Under the pieces are notes generated by a model. The model made no database searches. It was not told the DNA's origin and was given only the letters and a program-made list of their open reading frames with translations. Position numbers and translations under genes: made by a program. Of a DNA stretch of 64,000 bases, positions 28,494 through 37,659 are shown piece by piece. Each line of letters opens with the position of its first letter. Position 1 is the first letter of the stretch. The DNA is from Sphingobium herbicidovorans (GTDB taxonomy: Bacteria > Pseudomonadota > Alphaproteobacteria > Sphingomonadales > Sphingomonadaceae): positions 2,413,501-2,477,500 of the forward strand of contig NZ_CP020538.1 of the NCBI RefSeq assembly GCF_002080435.1, in the 5' to 3' direction.

Positions 28494-29141
28494 TCAGCGG
28501 CCTCCCGACAGCGATTTGAGATCTCCAGAACCGGTCGGCACTTTTTCGCGATAGGTTGAAATCGCGCGGTTCGATGTCGCGGTGCGCAGGTCGCTAGCGC
28601 TGCTCTGGCCACGGACCAGATCGTCGGGGTTGGCGACCATGGCGGCAAGGTTGCCGTTGACGCCACAACCGAAGTTCGATGTGGTGCCTAGCTGAACATT
28701 GGTTTCGCCCTTGTCGGACCAGTCGGGGCAACCCGGCACACGGGCGACGGCACGACGGACGACCAGCCGGACGCTGCCAGCGGGCGCAGCGCCAGCCGCA
28801 GCCGAACTGTCTTCACTCACCAGCATGCCGCGCCGCGCCACCACATCGGCGATGCCGTCGCGCAGCGTGGGGCTATAATAGGCGTCGGTCACAATCGCGA
28901 CCTGATCGCCATAGCCAAGGCCGATGGATGCAAACCAGTCGTCCAGGCGGCGCGCTTCCGAAGCGGTCAGGCCGCCGTCAGGCCCGGCCTGCACATCAAA
29001 GGTGTAGGCGTCGTGGCTGACGACCGGCTGATGCACCGATTCGACCCCGCGATTGACGTCGGTCTGGCAGGCGGCGAGCGGCAGCGCCAGCAGGGCAAGG
29101 GCGCCGATGCGGACGAAATTCTTGGCGAACATGGAAGTCAT
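28494..29141 (-). CDS. cpaD: Tad pilus lipoprotein CpaD
   Basis: A 215-residue outer-membrane lipoprotein of the Tad secretin complex. The N-terminus ends in lipobox LPLAAC with Cys near residue 25. The body includes LTASEARRLDDWFASIGLGYGDQVAI, typical of CpaD/TadG-associated proteins, and CPDWSDKGE with the conserved FGCGVNGNLAAMVANPDDLVRG that identifies CpaD. ATG 29141 has GGAAGGA nine bases upstream; ATG 29132 would shorten the signal. It lies between cpaC and cpaE. Confidence 0.92.
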   Translation of the reverse strand: MTSMFAKNFVRIGALALLALPLAACQTDVNRGVESVHQPVVSHDAYTFDVQAGPDGGLTASEARRLDDWFASIGLGYGDQVAIVTDAYYSPTLRDGIADVVARRGMLVSEDSSAAAGAAPAGSVRLVVRRAVARVPGCPDWSDKGETNVQLGTTSNFGCGVNGNLAAMVANPDDLVRGQSSASDLRTATSNRAISTYREKVPTGSGDLKSLSGGR

Positions 29142-29158
29142 GACTGTCGTCCTTCCGA

Positions 29159-30685
29159 TCAGAAACTGAAGCCGGGAGCGGCGGCCGTCTTGGCCGGACG
29201 CTTGCCCTCGGCGCGGGCCGCCACCACCGGCAGCGAGGCGGATGCCTGCGGGCCGGGAGTGGGTGCAGGCCCGCTGGGTTCGCGGCGAGGCATTGGCGCA
29301 CGCGCGCCGCTCACCCCGTCGGTGCCCTGCTGGAACAGCAGCCCCTGACCCACATTGGAATTGCGGTAGCCGTCCGTCGGCAGACGCGCATCCGAAGCGT
29401 TCATCGGCTTCACCAGATAGGGGGTGACCAGAATGACCAGTTCGGTTTCATGGCGCTGGAACCGGCGCGACTTGAACAGGCTGCCCAGGATCGGGATTTC
29501 GCCGAAGCCCGGCGTCTTGCTGATCGAATTGGCGGTATCGTTGTTCAGCAGGCCTGCAATCATGAACGCCTGCCCCGAACCCAGTTCAACGGTTGTTTCG
29601 GCGGTCCGGCTCTTTAGCGCCGGGACCGTCGTGTTTACCGAAAAGTCCAGCGTCGACACGGTGGGGCGGACACGCAGCGAAATGCGGCCATCCGCCAGGA
29701 CGGTGGGCGTGAACGCCAACTGCACGCCATATTGCTTGAATTCGATGCTGTTGCCCTGCGTCCCGTTGCTGTCGGTATAGGGATATTCGCCACCGGCCAG
29801 GAAGCTCGCCGTCTCACCCGACAGCGCGGTCAGGTTCGGCTGGGCGAGGGAGGTCGCAAGGCCGCTCGATTCTGCGAGATCCAGCGCGCCTGCGACGTCC
29901 ATGCCCAGCAGGTTGGCAACGAAGCCAAGCGAAGTACCGCCGTCGGCAACTTGATTAAAATTATAGCTTGTCCGACCCGTAACAGGATTAGTGGTCCCGG
30001 TTACGAACTGTCGATCGGCACGACCGATTCTGTCAATGATGCGTCCGGAGCCGTTAGCCAACCCCAAAAGATTCACGCCGACCTGATGTCCCAGGTCACG
30101 GCTGACTTCCGCGATCTTGACCTGCAGGCTGACCTGAAGCGGCGTCGCGGTGCGCAGGCGGCTGACTACCGTCACATCCTTGCCGACGAAAGCCTGGGTC
30201 AGGCGCTCGGCCTCGGCGGCATCCTCGGGTGCTGCGACGGTGCCGGTCAGCAGAACCATGCCGTTCATCTTGTTGACCGCGATCTGCGCGCCCGGCATCG
30301 CCAGTTTCAGCATGTCGTCGATGCTGGTCAGGTTGTTGCCGACGCGGACCGTGCCGGAAAACAGCACCTTGCCGTTGGTGGCGGTGACGAACACGCTGGT
30401 TTCGCCCGCCGCCTTGGCGATCAGGTACAGCTGGTTCTGGGCGCGGACATGGACATCGACCACATTGGGGTCGCCGATCACGACGTCCGACATCTTGGCG
30501 TTGAGGTTGATGATCTTGCTGCCGCCCACCGACATCAGGATCGCATTGTCCTGCATCGACGAGGGCGCGGCGTTGAGAGCGGTGGTCGGCGTGGCCGCCA
30601 TGGCGACCGCCAGGCCCAGCGCGATCGCGGGGCCAATGAGCGGTTTGACCGCCGCCTTGCCCGTATGAAGGTTGAAACGCGTCAT
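29159..30685 (-). CDS. cpaC: Tad pilus outer-membrane secretin CpaC/RcpA
   Basis: A 508-residue secretin that forms the outer-membrane pore for the pilus. A signal peptide ends near ALNAAP (about residue 40). The N-terminal pilus-assembly domain has GGSKIINLNAKMSDVVIGDPNVVDV, then a BON-like segment, then the secretin domain ending GFGEIPILGSLFKSRRFQRHETELVILVTPYLV. A Pro/Ala-rich tail follows. ATG 30685 has GGGGGG upstream and starts one base after the cpaB stop codon. The longer TTG start at 30709 is unlikely. Confidence 0.93.
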   Translation of the reverse strand: MTRFNLHTGKAAVKPLIGPAIALGLAVAMAATPTTALNAAPSSMQDNAILMSVGGSKIINLNAKMSDVVIGDPNVVDVHVRAQNQLYLIAKAAGETSVFVTATNGKVLFSGTVRVGNNLTSIDDMLKLAMPGAQIAVNKMNGMVLLTGTVAAPEDAAEAERLTQAFVGKDVTVVSRLRTATPLQVSLQVKIAEVSRDLGHQVGVNLLGLANGSGRIIDRIGRADRQFVTGTTNPVTGRTSYNFNQVADGGTSLGFVANLLGMDVAGALDLAESSGLATSLAQPNLTALSGETASFLAGGEYPYTDSNGTQGNSIEFKQYGVQLAFTPTVLADGRISLRVRPTVSTLDFSVNTTVPALKSRTAETTVELGSGQAFMIAGLLNNDTANSISKTPGFGEIPILGSLFKSRRFQRHETELVILVTPYLVKPMNASDARLPTDGYRNSNVGQGLLFQQGTDGVSGARAPMPRREPSGPAPTPGPQASASLPVVAARAEGKRPAKTAAAPGFSF

Positions 30686-30686
30686 C

Positions 30687-31703
30687 TTATTTCCCCCCGA
30701 CCGGAACAACGGTCACATTGGTTCCGCGTGCGACGCGGATGACTGGTCCGCTGCCTGCGCCGATGCCAGAAGAAGCGCCGCCCAAAGGCACGGCCCCGGC
30801 AGCAGCGGTCTGCAGCGGCTTGGCGGGGACGGAGCTGCGCTGGTAGCGCGACACGTCGGCGCCGGTGGAAAAGGTGCTGCCCTTGTCGACCGGACGAGCG
30901 GCGAGCTTTGCGATGATCTTCTTTTCCGCGTTCGGATTGGCGCCGTCGGGCAGGTCGATGTCCGAACCTGCGATGGCGGCGTCAAGGTCGGACGCATTGT
31001 CCGCGATCGAACGCAGCGTCAGCGAGAGCGAGCCGATGGTCTGCGCCACCGCGATCTTCTCGGCGATCTTGGGCGTCACTTCGATGGTGACGTTGGAATA
31101 GGTCTGCACGACCGGCTTGCCGTCCGCGCCCAGCGCGTCCATGCGCTGGTCGGTGGCGAGCACGCGCAGGTTGCGCAGGATGGTTTCGGAAACCTTGAGC
31201 GGTTCGCCGTCGCCGCCGCCAGACACGCTCTGCGTCAGCATCAGGTCGACGCGGTCGCCCGGGAAGACGAAGCCCGCGACCGAATTCTGGGCGGATACCG
31301 GCACTGTGACGGCGCGCATGCCCGGCCCGAGCGCTGCGGCGAGGAAACCGCGCTCACCCGGCTTGATGACCGAACCAACCGTCATGGGCTGTCCGGCGGA
31401 GATGGCGGTGCGCACGACGCTGCCCGCCAGCTTTGCCGGATCGGCCTGGCCTTGCAGATAATAGGCCTGCTCGACCAGATCTTTGGGCCATGGCTGAAAG
31501 CGGAAGCTTTCCGCGTCCAGGATGGTGCCCACCGGCAGCGCCTTGGTCGCGACCAGCACATGGGGCTGGTTTGCTTCCACCGGCATGGATGAGGCGCTGG
31601 CTTGTGGCGCGCCTGACGAACTCAGCATGTTGCGCGCGAGAAGAGCTGTAGTGACCGCTATGATAAGCGCCCCCGCCAGCAACAGGATTTTCTTGGCGTC
31701 CAT
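30687..31703 (-). CDS. cpaB: Tad pilus assembly protein CpaB/RcpC
   Basis: A 338-residue periplasmic protein anchored by an N-terminal helix (ILLLAGALIIAVTTALLARNML). It contains the SAF domain with VLVATKALPVGTILDAESFRFQPWP, then RAVTVPVSAQNSVAGFVFPGDRVDLMLTQ, the defining RcpC/CpaB stretch. It supports secretin assembly. ATG 31703 gives the usual MDAKKILLL start; ATG 31724 would add seven residues. A TTAACCAT octamer (minus strand, 31763-31770), the CtrA half-site of Caulobacter, lies 60 bp upstream within the end of cpaA. Confidence 0.92.
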   Translation of the reverse strand: MDAKKILLLAGALIIAVTTALLARNMLSSSGAPQASASSMPVEANQPHVLVATKALPVGTILDAESFRFQPWPKDLVEQAYYLQGQADPAKLAGSVVRTAISAGQPMTVGSVIKPGERGFLAAALGPGMRAVTVPVSAQNSVAGFVFPGDRVDLMLTQSVSGGGDGEPLKVSETILRNLRVLATDQRMDALGADGKPVVQTYSNVTIEVTPKIAEKIAVAQTIGSLSLTLRSIADNASDLDAAIAGSDIDLPDGANPNAEKKIIAKLAARPVDKGSTFSTGADVSRYQRSSVPAKPLQTAAAGAVPLGGASSGIGAGSGPVIRVARGTNVTVVPVGGK

Positions 31704-31753
31704 GATGAAATTCGTCTCCCTCATTCAGGCGGCTTGCGCCCGAGCCCCGAATT

Positions 31754-32227
31754 TTACGCAAAATGGTTAAGATATCGTTCGCCAATCAACCAAAGGGCGG
31801 CGACGGATATTGCGATGCCATAAGGAATTTGCGGCTGCCCCAGCCGCCGGGTCGTGCGATGGTGGACCACGGTGACGATCGTCACCACGCCACCCATCAG
31901 CGCCATCACCACCACCATCGACAGCACGGCGTGCCAAGGGAACCACAGCGCTAGCGCGCCCAGCAGCTTGACGTCCCCGCCGCCCATGCAACCCATGGCG
32001 AACAGCGTGGTGAACAGCGCGAATACGGCGAGCGCCAGCGCCAGTTGCATCACCATGCCCGGCCATAGCGGCAGGCCGCTCGCCATCCACCACAGCGGGG
32101 CCAGGGCAGCGATGCCCAGGTTCAGCCGGTTGGAGATAATGCGCGACCGCAAATCCGTAACGGATGCAGTGATCAGCAGCACGCCAAGGGCGCATAGCAG
32201 CGCCAGCCTGAAATATTCCCCCGTCAT
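31754..32227 (-). CDS. cpaA: Prepilin peptidase CpaA/TadV (A24 family)
   Basis: A 157-residue polytopic aspartic protease that processes Flp-type pilins. The two catalytic Asp residues appear in ASVTDLRSRIISNRLN (about residue 25) and MGGGDVKLLGALALW (about 88), the GxGD motif. About five or six membrane helices are visible and length is typical. ATG 32227 is chosen; upstream in-frame codons overlap the divergent hydrolase promoter. It leads the tad operon, 50 bp before cpaB. No flp pilin gene is visible in the window, so its substrate must lie elsewhere. Confidence 0.88.
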   Translation of the reverse strand: MTGEYFRLALLCALGVLLITASVTDLRSRIISNRLNLGIAALAPLWWMASGLPLWPGMVMQLALALAVFALFTTLFAMGCMGGGDVKLLGALALWFPWHAVLSMVVVMALMGGVVTIVTVVHHRTTRRLGQPQIPYGIAISVAALWLIGERYLNHFA

Positions 32228-32247
32228 GAATCTAAACCCTAGACCCG

Positions 32248-33234
32248 ATGGCTTACCAAACCGTAACCATGCGCCCCATGGATTCGCCCACCCTCGTCCC
32301 ACCGGCCTTTGACCGTCGCGCCTGGCCGATGAACGGGCGGCTCGACCATTGGACCGCGCCCGATGGCTGGTCCCTGCGCCGTTACCGATTGGGGGACGGC
32401 CAGCGCGGCCAGTTGCTGATGTTGGGCGGACGCGGCGACATGATCGAGAAATATCTTGAGGTCATTGGCCACTGGGCCGCGCGGGGTTGGGCCGTCACTG
32501 CCTTCGACTGGCGCGGGCAGGGCGGATCGGGCAGGCTGACGGACGACCCGATGTGCGGGCATATCAACGACTTCGGCCAATGGGTCGCGGACCTGAAAGC
32601 CTTTGCCGACGACTGGCGCGCGCAGGCGGTTGGCCCGCACGTGATCGTCGCGCACAGCATGGGTGGGCATCTGCTGCTGCGCGCTCTGGCCGAAGGCATG
32701 CTGCCCCCCGACGCCGCCATAACCGTCGCGCCGATGATGGGGGTCCACACCGCGCCCTTGCCCCGCTGGCTGGCCGTGGCGATCACGCACGCTATGTGCG
32801 CGCTTGGCTTTGAAAGCCGTCAGGCATGGACGCAGAAGGAGGATTCCGGCCGCCAGCGGGCGATGCGCCAGAAGCGGCTGACGCACGATCCCGAACGCTA
32901 TGCCGACGAACTCTGGTGGCGTGACCATAGCCGCGACGTGGCGCTGGGGTCGCCCAGCTGGCGCTGGGTCGCGCAGGCGCTGCAATCGACCCGCGCGCTG
33001 GAGCAGGCCGGCGCCCTGGAGCACATCCGCGTGCCCCTGCTCATCCTCGCGACGAATGTCGATCGGCTGGTGTCCACGCCCGCGATCCGCAGGATGGCCG
33101 CGCGCGTTCCCGGCGCGCGTCTGCATGTTTATGGCGCCGAAGCCGCGCACGAAATATTGCGCGAGCTCGACACCGTGCGGCTGGACGCGTTGCGGCGGAT
33201 AGACGCATTCCTGGACGAAGTAGCGCCCGTATGA
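32248..33234 (+). CDS. Alpha/beta hydrolase, lysophospholipase-like
   Basis: A 328-residue serine hydrolase of the PldB/monoacylglycerol lipase type. The nucleophile elbow is AHSMGGH (about residue 134); the oxyanion region precedes GWAVTAFDWRGQGGSG. The acid and base probably are Asp in LATNVDRLVST and His in YGAEAAHEIL. No signal peptide is visible, so a cytosolic role is likely. Starts ATG 32248, 32269 and 32278 are all possible; none has a clear ribosome-binding site, and only 20 bp separate the first from divergent cpaA. It overlaps the next gene by four bases. Confidence 0.8.
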   Translation: MAYQTVTMRPMDSPTLVPPAFDRRAWPMNGRLDHWTAPDGWSLRRYRLGDGQRGQLLMLGGRGDMIEKYLEVIGHWAARGWAVTAFDWRGQGGSGRLTDDPMCGHINDFGQWVADLKAFADDWRAQAVGPHVIVAHSMGGHLLLRALAEGMLPPDAAITVAPMMGVHTAPLPRWLAVAITHAMCALGFESRQAWTQKEDSGRQRAMRQKRLTHDPERYADELWWRDHSRDVALGSPSWRWVAQALQSTRALEQAGALEHIRVPLLILATNVDRLVSTPAIRRMAARVPGARLHVYGAEAAHEILRELDTVRLDALRRIDAFLDEVAPV

Positions 33235-34334
33235 GCCGTTTCGACATCGTCATCATCGGCGGCGGCATCGCCGGCGCGAGCCTGGGCGCGGAGCTCGCGG
33301 CCGACGCGTCCGTGCTGATCCTGGAGCGCGAGGATAGCGCAGGCTATCACGCCACCGGCCGCTCCGTCGCCTTTTGGGAAGAAACCTATGGCGGCCGCGC
33401 TGTCCAGCCGTTGACTACGGCGTCCGGGCCCTTGCTCCGTTCGCCCGAACCGGATTTCTGCTCCCGATCCTTCCTGTCGCCCCGCCGGACCCTTCACATC
33501 GGCCGCGCGGGTGATGAAGAGGCGCGGGACCGGCTGGTCGAGGAATTTGCAGGCCGTGTCGAACTGCGCCCGGTCGATCCCGTCACTTTTTTGCCGGGGC
33601 TGCGTCCGCAATGGACCCTGGGATTGCTGGAGCCTGCCGTATGCGACATCGACGTTGCCGCGCTGCATCACGCCTATCTGCGGCAGTTCCGCGTCAGAGG
33701 CGGGAAGCTGTGGCTTGGCGCTTCACTCGATAGCGCAAGCTCAGATTCGGCGGGATGGCGCATTCAAAGCAGCGAAGGCGTTATCGAGTGCGGCATTATC
33801 GTCAATGCGGCGGGTGCATGGGCCGATGATGTCGCACTGCGCAGCGGCGTCGCGCCGATCGGCATCACGCCCTTGCGGCGTACCGTGGTGCAACTGCGCG
33901 TGCCCACCATGCCCGGCCCTGACCTGCCGCTGGTCATGGACCTTCGCTCACGCTTCTATTTCAAGCCCGAAGGGGAAGGGCGGATATGGCTGACCCCGCA
34001 TGATGAGGAACCCTCGACCCCATGCGACGCCGCGCCCGAAGAACTGGCCGTGGCGGAAGCAATCGCCCGCTTCCAGAATGTGGTGGACTGGCCGATCGAA
34101 GCCGTAGAACGCAAATGGGCTGGCCTGCGCAGCTTCGCGCCTGACCGCGCGCCGGTGTTCGGGTTCGACGCCCGCGCCTCCCGCTTCTTCTGGTTCGCAG
34201 GGCAGGGCGGTTTCGGTATCCAGACCGCCCCTGCCGCGGCGCTGCTGGGCGCTGCCTTGCTAACGGGAAATGCGGCTTCTGAGGCGGTCGCGGGTGTCGA
34301 TGCCGCCGCCTATTCGCCAGCACGGTTCGGATGA
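33231..34334 (+). CDS. FAD-dependent oxidoreductase (DAO family)
   Basis: A 367-residue flavoprotein of the D-amino-acid oxidase/glycine oxidase family. The ADP-binding fold reads FDIVIIGGGIAGASLGAEL (residues 4-22), followed by ILERED and AGYHATGRS, which fits the conserved FAD ribose and substrate loop. The C-terminal motif WFAGQGGFGIQTAPAAALL closes the FAD site. It lacks membrane helices. The ATGA overlap with the hydrolase gene suggests one transcript. The amine substrate is unknown; DadA-like or sarcosine-oxidase-like activity is plausible. Confidence 0.82.
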   Translation: MSRFDIVIIGGGIAGASLGAELAADASVLILEREDSAGYHATGRSVAFWEETYGGRAVQPLTTASGPLLRSPEPDFCSRSFLSPRRTLHIGRAGDEEARDRLVEEFAGRVELRPVDPVTFLPGLRPQWTLGLLEPAVCDIDVAALHHAYLRQFRVRGGKLWLGASLDSASSDSAGWRIQSSEGVIECGIIVNAAGAWADDVALRSGVAPIGITPLRRTVVQLRVPTMPGPDLPLVMDLRSRFYFKPEGEGRIWLTPHDEEPSTPCDAAPEELAVAEAIARFQNVVDWPIEAVERKWAGLRSFAPDRAPVFGFDARASRFFWFAGQGGFGIQTAPAAALLGAALLTGNAASEAVAGVDAAAYSPARFG

Positions 34335-34401
34335 GCGTGCAGGCTGGCTGGCAAGCGGGAGACACGGGCCACCGCCAACAGCCGCTGCATCGGCGCTCCC
34401 C

Positions 34402-34848
34402 TTAAGCCCGGAAGCTTTCGGCGGCCGCGCAGGCCAGTTGGTCGGCGCGCTCATTTTCCGGGTGGCCCGCATGGCCCTTCACCCATTGCCAGTTCACCTG
34501 ATGGCGTGCGGCCGCTGCAAGCAGCGCCTGCCATATGTCGCCATTCTTCACCGGCTTCCGATCGGCGGTTTTCCAACCATTTTTCTGCCAGCCAAATACC
34601 CATTTGGTGATGCCGTCCATGACATATTTGCTGTCGGTATAGACGGTCACCCTGCATGGGCGGGTGAGTGCGTTCAGCGCCTCGACCGCCGCCATCATTT
34701 CCATGCGGTTGTTGGTCGTCATCGCTTCGCCGCCGGAGATTTCCTTCTCCTTGTCGCCAAATCGCAGCACGGCTCCCCAGCCGCCTGGGCCGGGATTCCC
34801 CTTGCACGCGCCGTCCGTGAAGATTTCGACCTCAGGCAAATCGGCCAT
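34402..34848 (-). CDS. rnhA: Ribonuclease HI
   Basis: Cleaves RNA in RNA:DNA hybrids. The 148-residue enzyme has catalytic carboxylates in [19 protein letters not shown] (Asp near residue 10), [13 protein letters not shown] (Glu near 47), [12 protein letters not shown] (Asp near 70) and the final Asp in [11 protein letters not shown], plus the [11 protein letters not shown] loop. Length is normal. ATG 34848 lies 9 bp beyond the thrB stop codon; GTG 34860, overlapping that stop, is an alternative that would add four residues. It ends an ispH-thrB-rnhA run. Confidence 0.95.
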   Translation of the reverse strand: MADLPEVEIFTDGACKGNPGPGGWGAVLRFGDKEKEISGGEAMTTNNRMEMMAAVEALNALTRPCRVTVYTDSKYVMDGITKWVFGWQKNGWKTADRKPVKNGDIWQALLAAAARHQVNWQWVKGHAGHPENERADQLACAAAESFRA

Positions 34849-34856
34849 TTGCGACG

Positions 34857-35834
34857 TCACGCGCTCAGCAACTCATTCGCTGCTACGTTCGCATAGAAAT
34901 CCAGCCGCCGCAGATAGGCCAGCGGGTCCTTGCGCGTCACCAGCGCGTCAGGCGGCGTGTTGATCCAGTCATAGGCGCGCGTCAGCAGGAAACGAAGCGC
35001 CGCGCCCCGGCAAAGCGTCGGGAAAGCGGCGCGCTCCGCATCGGAAAGCCCGTGCGCGCCTTCATAGCCCGCCATAAGCGCGTCTGACCGATTGGCGAAG
35101 AATTGCGAGCCATCATTGCTGAACACCCACGCGCTGTGCGTGACCGCCAGATCATAGGCGCGAATGTCGGTGCAGCTGAAATAAAAGTCGATGAGGCCGG
35201 TGACCTCGTCTCCCAGCATCAACACATTGTCTGGAAACAGGTCGGCATGGATCACCGAACGCGGCAGGTCGGCCGGCCAATGTGCGTCCAGGAAAGTCAG
35301 TTCATCCGCGACCCGCTGCCCAAGTCCCGGTGCGATCTCGTCGAAATGGTCGCCGCACTTGGCCGCCAGCTCATGCCATCCGGCAAGGTCAAGCGCGTTG
35401 CGCCGTTCGCGCTCAAAGCCTTCGGCGGCCCGATGCATCTGGCCCAACGCCGCGCCTGCCGCCCGCGCCTGCGCGGCGGTTGGTTCGGTTAGCGAGATGC
35501 CGGTCAGGAATTCGATCAGGCAAGCCGGGCGTCCGCCAAGCTGCTGGAGCCGCTTGCCCTTTCGATCCGCGATGAAGCGCGGCACCAGACAGCCGCGCGC
35601 GCCCAGATGATCGAGCAGGTCCATGAAGAAGGGCAGGTCCGCCTCATCCACCCGCTTTTCGTAAAGCGTCAATATGTAGCGATGGCCGTTGCCGTCCGCG
35701 CCGGTCGTTTCCAGCAGATAATTGCTGTTTTCCACGCCTTCCGCGATGCCCTTGGCGGAAACCAGCCTTCCGGCGTCATAACGTGAGAGGAAAGCGTCGA
35801 TTTCCTCGGCTGGAACATGGGTATAGACAGCCAT
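34857..35834 (-). CDS. thrB: Homoserine kinase (APH-fold, ThrB type)
   Basis: Phosphorylates homoserine on the path to threonine. At 325 residues it belongs to the aminoglycoside-phosphotransferase-fold form used in alphaproteobacteria, not the GHMP kinase form of E. coli. The start [21 protein letters not shown] is typical. [14 protein letters not shown] contains the catalytic Asp and metal Asn, and [11 protein letters not shown] the second metal Asp. Length fits. ATG 35834 is chosen over an upstream in-frame start that would overlap ispH. It sits four bases after the ispH stop codon, a common arrangement in this group. Confidence 0.93.
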   Translation of the reverse strand: MAVYTHVPAEEIDAFLSRYDAGRLVSAKGIAEGVENSNYLLETTGADGNGHRYILTLYEKRVDEADLPFFMDLLDHLGARGCLVPRFIADRKGKRLQQLGGRPACLIEFLTGISLTEPTAAQARAAGAALGQMHRAAEGFERERRNALDLAGWHELAAKCGDHFDEIAPGLGQRVADELTFLDAHWPADLPRSVIHADLFPDNVLMLGDEVTGLIDFYFSCTDIRAYDLAVTHSAWVFSNDGSQFFANRSDALMAGYEGAHGLSDAERAAFPTLCRGAALRFLLTRAYDWINTPPDALVTRKDPLAYLRRLDFYANVAANELLSA

Positions 35835-35838
35835 TGCC

Positions 35839-36786
35839 TTACGCCGTCTCCAGTCCGCGGGGCAACTTGAACGCAATGTTCTCGCGCGCTGTTTCCACCT
35901 GCTCCTCGGTCACGTCGAAGTGCGCCGCCAGCCGGTCCACGACTTCGCGCACCAGCACTTCGGGCGCGGAGGCTCCGGCGGTCAGGCCCAGCGTGCGCAC
36001 ATTCTCCAACCATGCGAAATCGATGTCGTCGGCGCGCTGGATCAGTCGTGCGGGGGTGCCTTCGCGGGCCGACACTTCAACCAGGCGCAGCGAATTGGAA
36101 CTGTTGGGCGCGCCGATCACATACATTGCGTCGCAATCCGCCGCGATCGCCTTGACCGCCGCCTGCCGGTTCGACGTCGCGTAGCAAATATCCTCGCCCT
36201 TGGGCCCATGTATTGCCGGGAACCGGCGCTGCAATGCCTCCACGATCGCGGCGGTATCATCGACCGACAGCGTGGTCTGGGTCAGGAAAGCGAGATTTTC
36301 CGGATCGTCAGCGGTGAAAGCCTCGGCATCCTCGACCGTCTCGATCAGTGTCATGTGGCCAGGATCGACCTGGCCGAATGTGCCGACCACTTCGGGATGA
36401 CCCTTATGTCCCACGAACAGGATGTGGCGGCCGGCCTCGACCTGCCGCTCCGCCTGCCGGTGCACCTTGCTGACCAGCGGGCATGTGGCGTCCAGATAGT
36501 CCAGGCCGCGCTCATCCGCCTTGGCGGGGACCGCCTTGGGCACGCCATGGGCGGAAAAGACGACAGGCACGCCATCGGGCACCTGATCCAGTTCCTCGAC
36601 GAAGATCGCGCCCTTCGCCTTCAGCGTATCGACCACATATTTATTGTGGACGATCTCATGCCGGACATAGACGGGCGCGCCATATTTCTCGATCGCCTTC
36701 TCGACGATGATGATGGCGCGGTCGACGCCAGCGCAAAAGCCGCGCGGCGCGGCGATCAGTAGCTTTAGCTGGGAACGGACGGTCAT
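35839..36786 (-). CDS. ispH: 4-hydroxy-3-methylbut-2-enyl diphosphate reductase
   Basis: Last step of the MEP isoprenoid pathway, a [4Fe-4S] enzyme. The three iron-sulfur cysteines are in [12 protein letters not shown] (about residue 18), [14 protein letters not shown] (about 102) and [13 protein letters not shown] (about 200); [13 protein letters not shown] and the conserved FSAHGV also match. The 315-residue length is normal. ATG 36786 is the only plausible start. It leads the ispH-thrB-rnhA run and is divergent from a lipoprotein gene. Confidence 0.97.
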   Translation of the reverse strand: MTVRSQLKLLIAAPRGFCAGVDRAIIIVEKAIEKYGAPVYVRHEIVHNKYVVDTLKAKGAIFVEELDQVPDGVPVVFSAHGVPKAVPAKADERGLDYLDATCPLVSKVHRQAERQVEAGRHILFVGHKGHPEVVGTFGQVDPGHMTLIETVEDAEAFTADDPENLAFLTQTTLSVDDTAAIVEALQRRFPAIHGPKGEDICYATSNRQAAVKAIAADCDAMYVIGAPNSSNSLRLVEVSAREGTPARLIQRADDIDFAWLENVRTLGLTAGASAPEVLVREVVDRLAAHFDVTEEQVETARENIAFKLPRGLETA

Positions 36787-36909
36787 GCCTGCCGCTTAGG
36801 CTAATGTCGCGCGGGAAGGAAGGGGTGAGGGGCCTTGCGCTCTCCTTTCGGTTGCGCGAGCGGCGGGCTGCGGATAAGAAGCCCCAGCCTGTTCCCAAGG
36901 GATTGCCTC

Positions 36910-37548
36910 GTGACCTTTTCTCGACTTGCGCTGACTGGAATGATTGCCCTTGCCCTTGCGGGCTGTTCGCGCCGGGGGGAAATCGATCCTACGGGCGGCA
37001 TCGTCGCCGTCCGATCGGCTTGCCCGATGGCCGCGATTCCGGCCTATACGGGCGACATCACGCTCTTCAATCCAGCGGGCAGCACGGACGCGCGGGCGAT
37101 CGACGTGGTGGCCAACATGACCAACCTGCGCTCGACCTGTTCGGAAGGCGCGCAATTCTACAGCGAGGCGACCTTCACCGTAAACGCCCGTCGCACCGAC
37201 GCCACAGCGGCGCGACAGGTGACGCTGCCCTTCTTTTCGGCCGTTATGCGGGGCGGCAGCGCAGTCGTCGCCAAGCGGGTGGGGCAGGTCGTGTTGGACT
37301 TCCCCGCCGGTGAGTATCGCGCCACCGCGACGGCCAAGGCGGGTTCCTATGTCGACAAGGCCGCCGCGACGCTGCCCGCCGACATTCAGGCAAAGATCAC
37401 GCAAAAGCGCAAGGCGGGCGATGCCGACGCGGCCATCGATCCCTTCGCCCAGCCCGATGTCCGGGCGGCGCTGCAACGAACCAGTTTCGAGCTGCTCGTG
37501 GGTTTCAACCTGACCCAGGACCAGCTTCGATATAACGCGACCCGTTAA
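36910..37548 (+). CDS. Lipoprotein, unknown function
   Basis: A 212-residue envelope lipoprotein. I choose GTG 36910 because AAGGGA lies seven bases upstream and it gives a normal signal: VTFSRLALTGMIALALAGC with lipobox LAGC. Earlier in-frame starts place charged residues before the hydrophobic core. The mature part has no recognised domain; it includes two Cys (SACP and STCS) that could pair. I cannot name a function. It is upstream of argS, with a palindromic intergenic repeat between. Confidence 0.72.
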   Translation: MTFSRLALTGMIALALAGCSRRGEIDPTGGIVAVRSACPMAAIPAYTGDITLFNPAGSTDARAIDVVANMTNLRSTCSEGAQFYSEATFTVNARRTDATAARQVTLPFFSAVMRGGSAVVAKRVGQVVLDFPAGEYRATATAKAGSYVDKAAATLPADIQAKITQKRKAGDADAAIDPFAQPDVRAALQRTSFELLVGFNLTQDQLRYNATR

Positions 37549-37562
37549 GCCCAACTCTTTTT

Positions 37563-37636
37563 CCGTTCGGGCTGAGACAAGTCGAAGCCCCTTTGCTTGG
37601 AAAAGGGCGGCCCTTCGGCAGGCTCAGGACGAACGG
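37563..37636. repeat. REP-like intergenic palindromic element
   Basis: CCGTTCGGGCTGAG onward at 37563 and the inverted copy ending CTCAGGACGAACGG at 37636 form a large imperfect inverted repeat. The core (CCCTTCGGCAGGCTCAGGA) belongs to a short intergenic repeat I recall from many sphingomonad genomes (typical core CTTCGACAAGCTCAGG). It lies between a lipoprotein gene and argS and could act as an mRNA 3' hairpin or be a passive repeat. Confidence 0.6.
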
Positions 37637-37659
37637 CCCGTTCAGGAAAGTCCGTCCTC

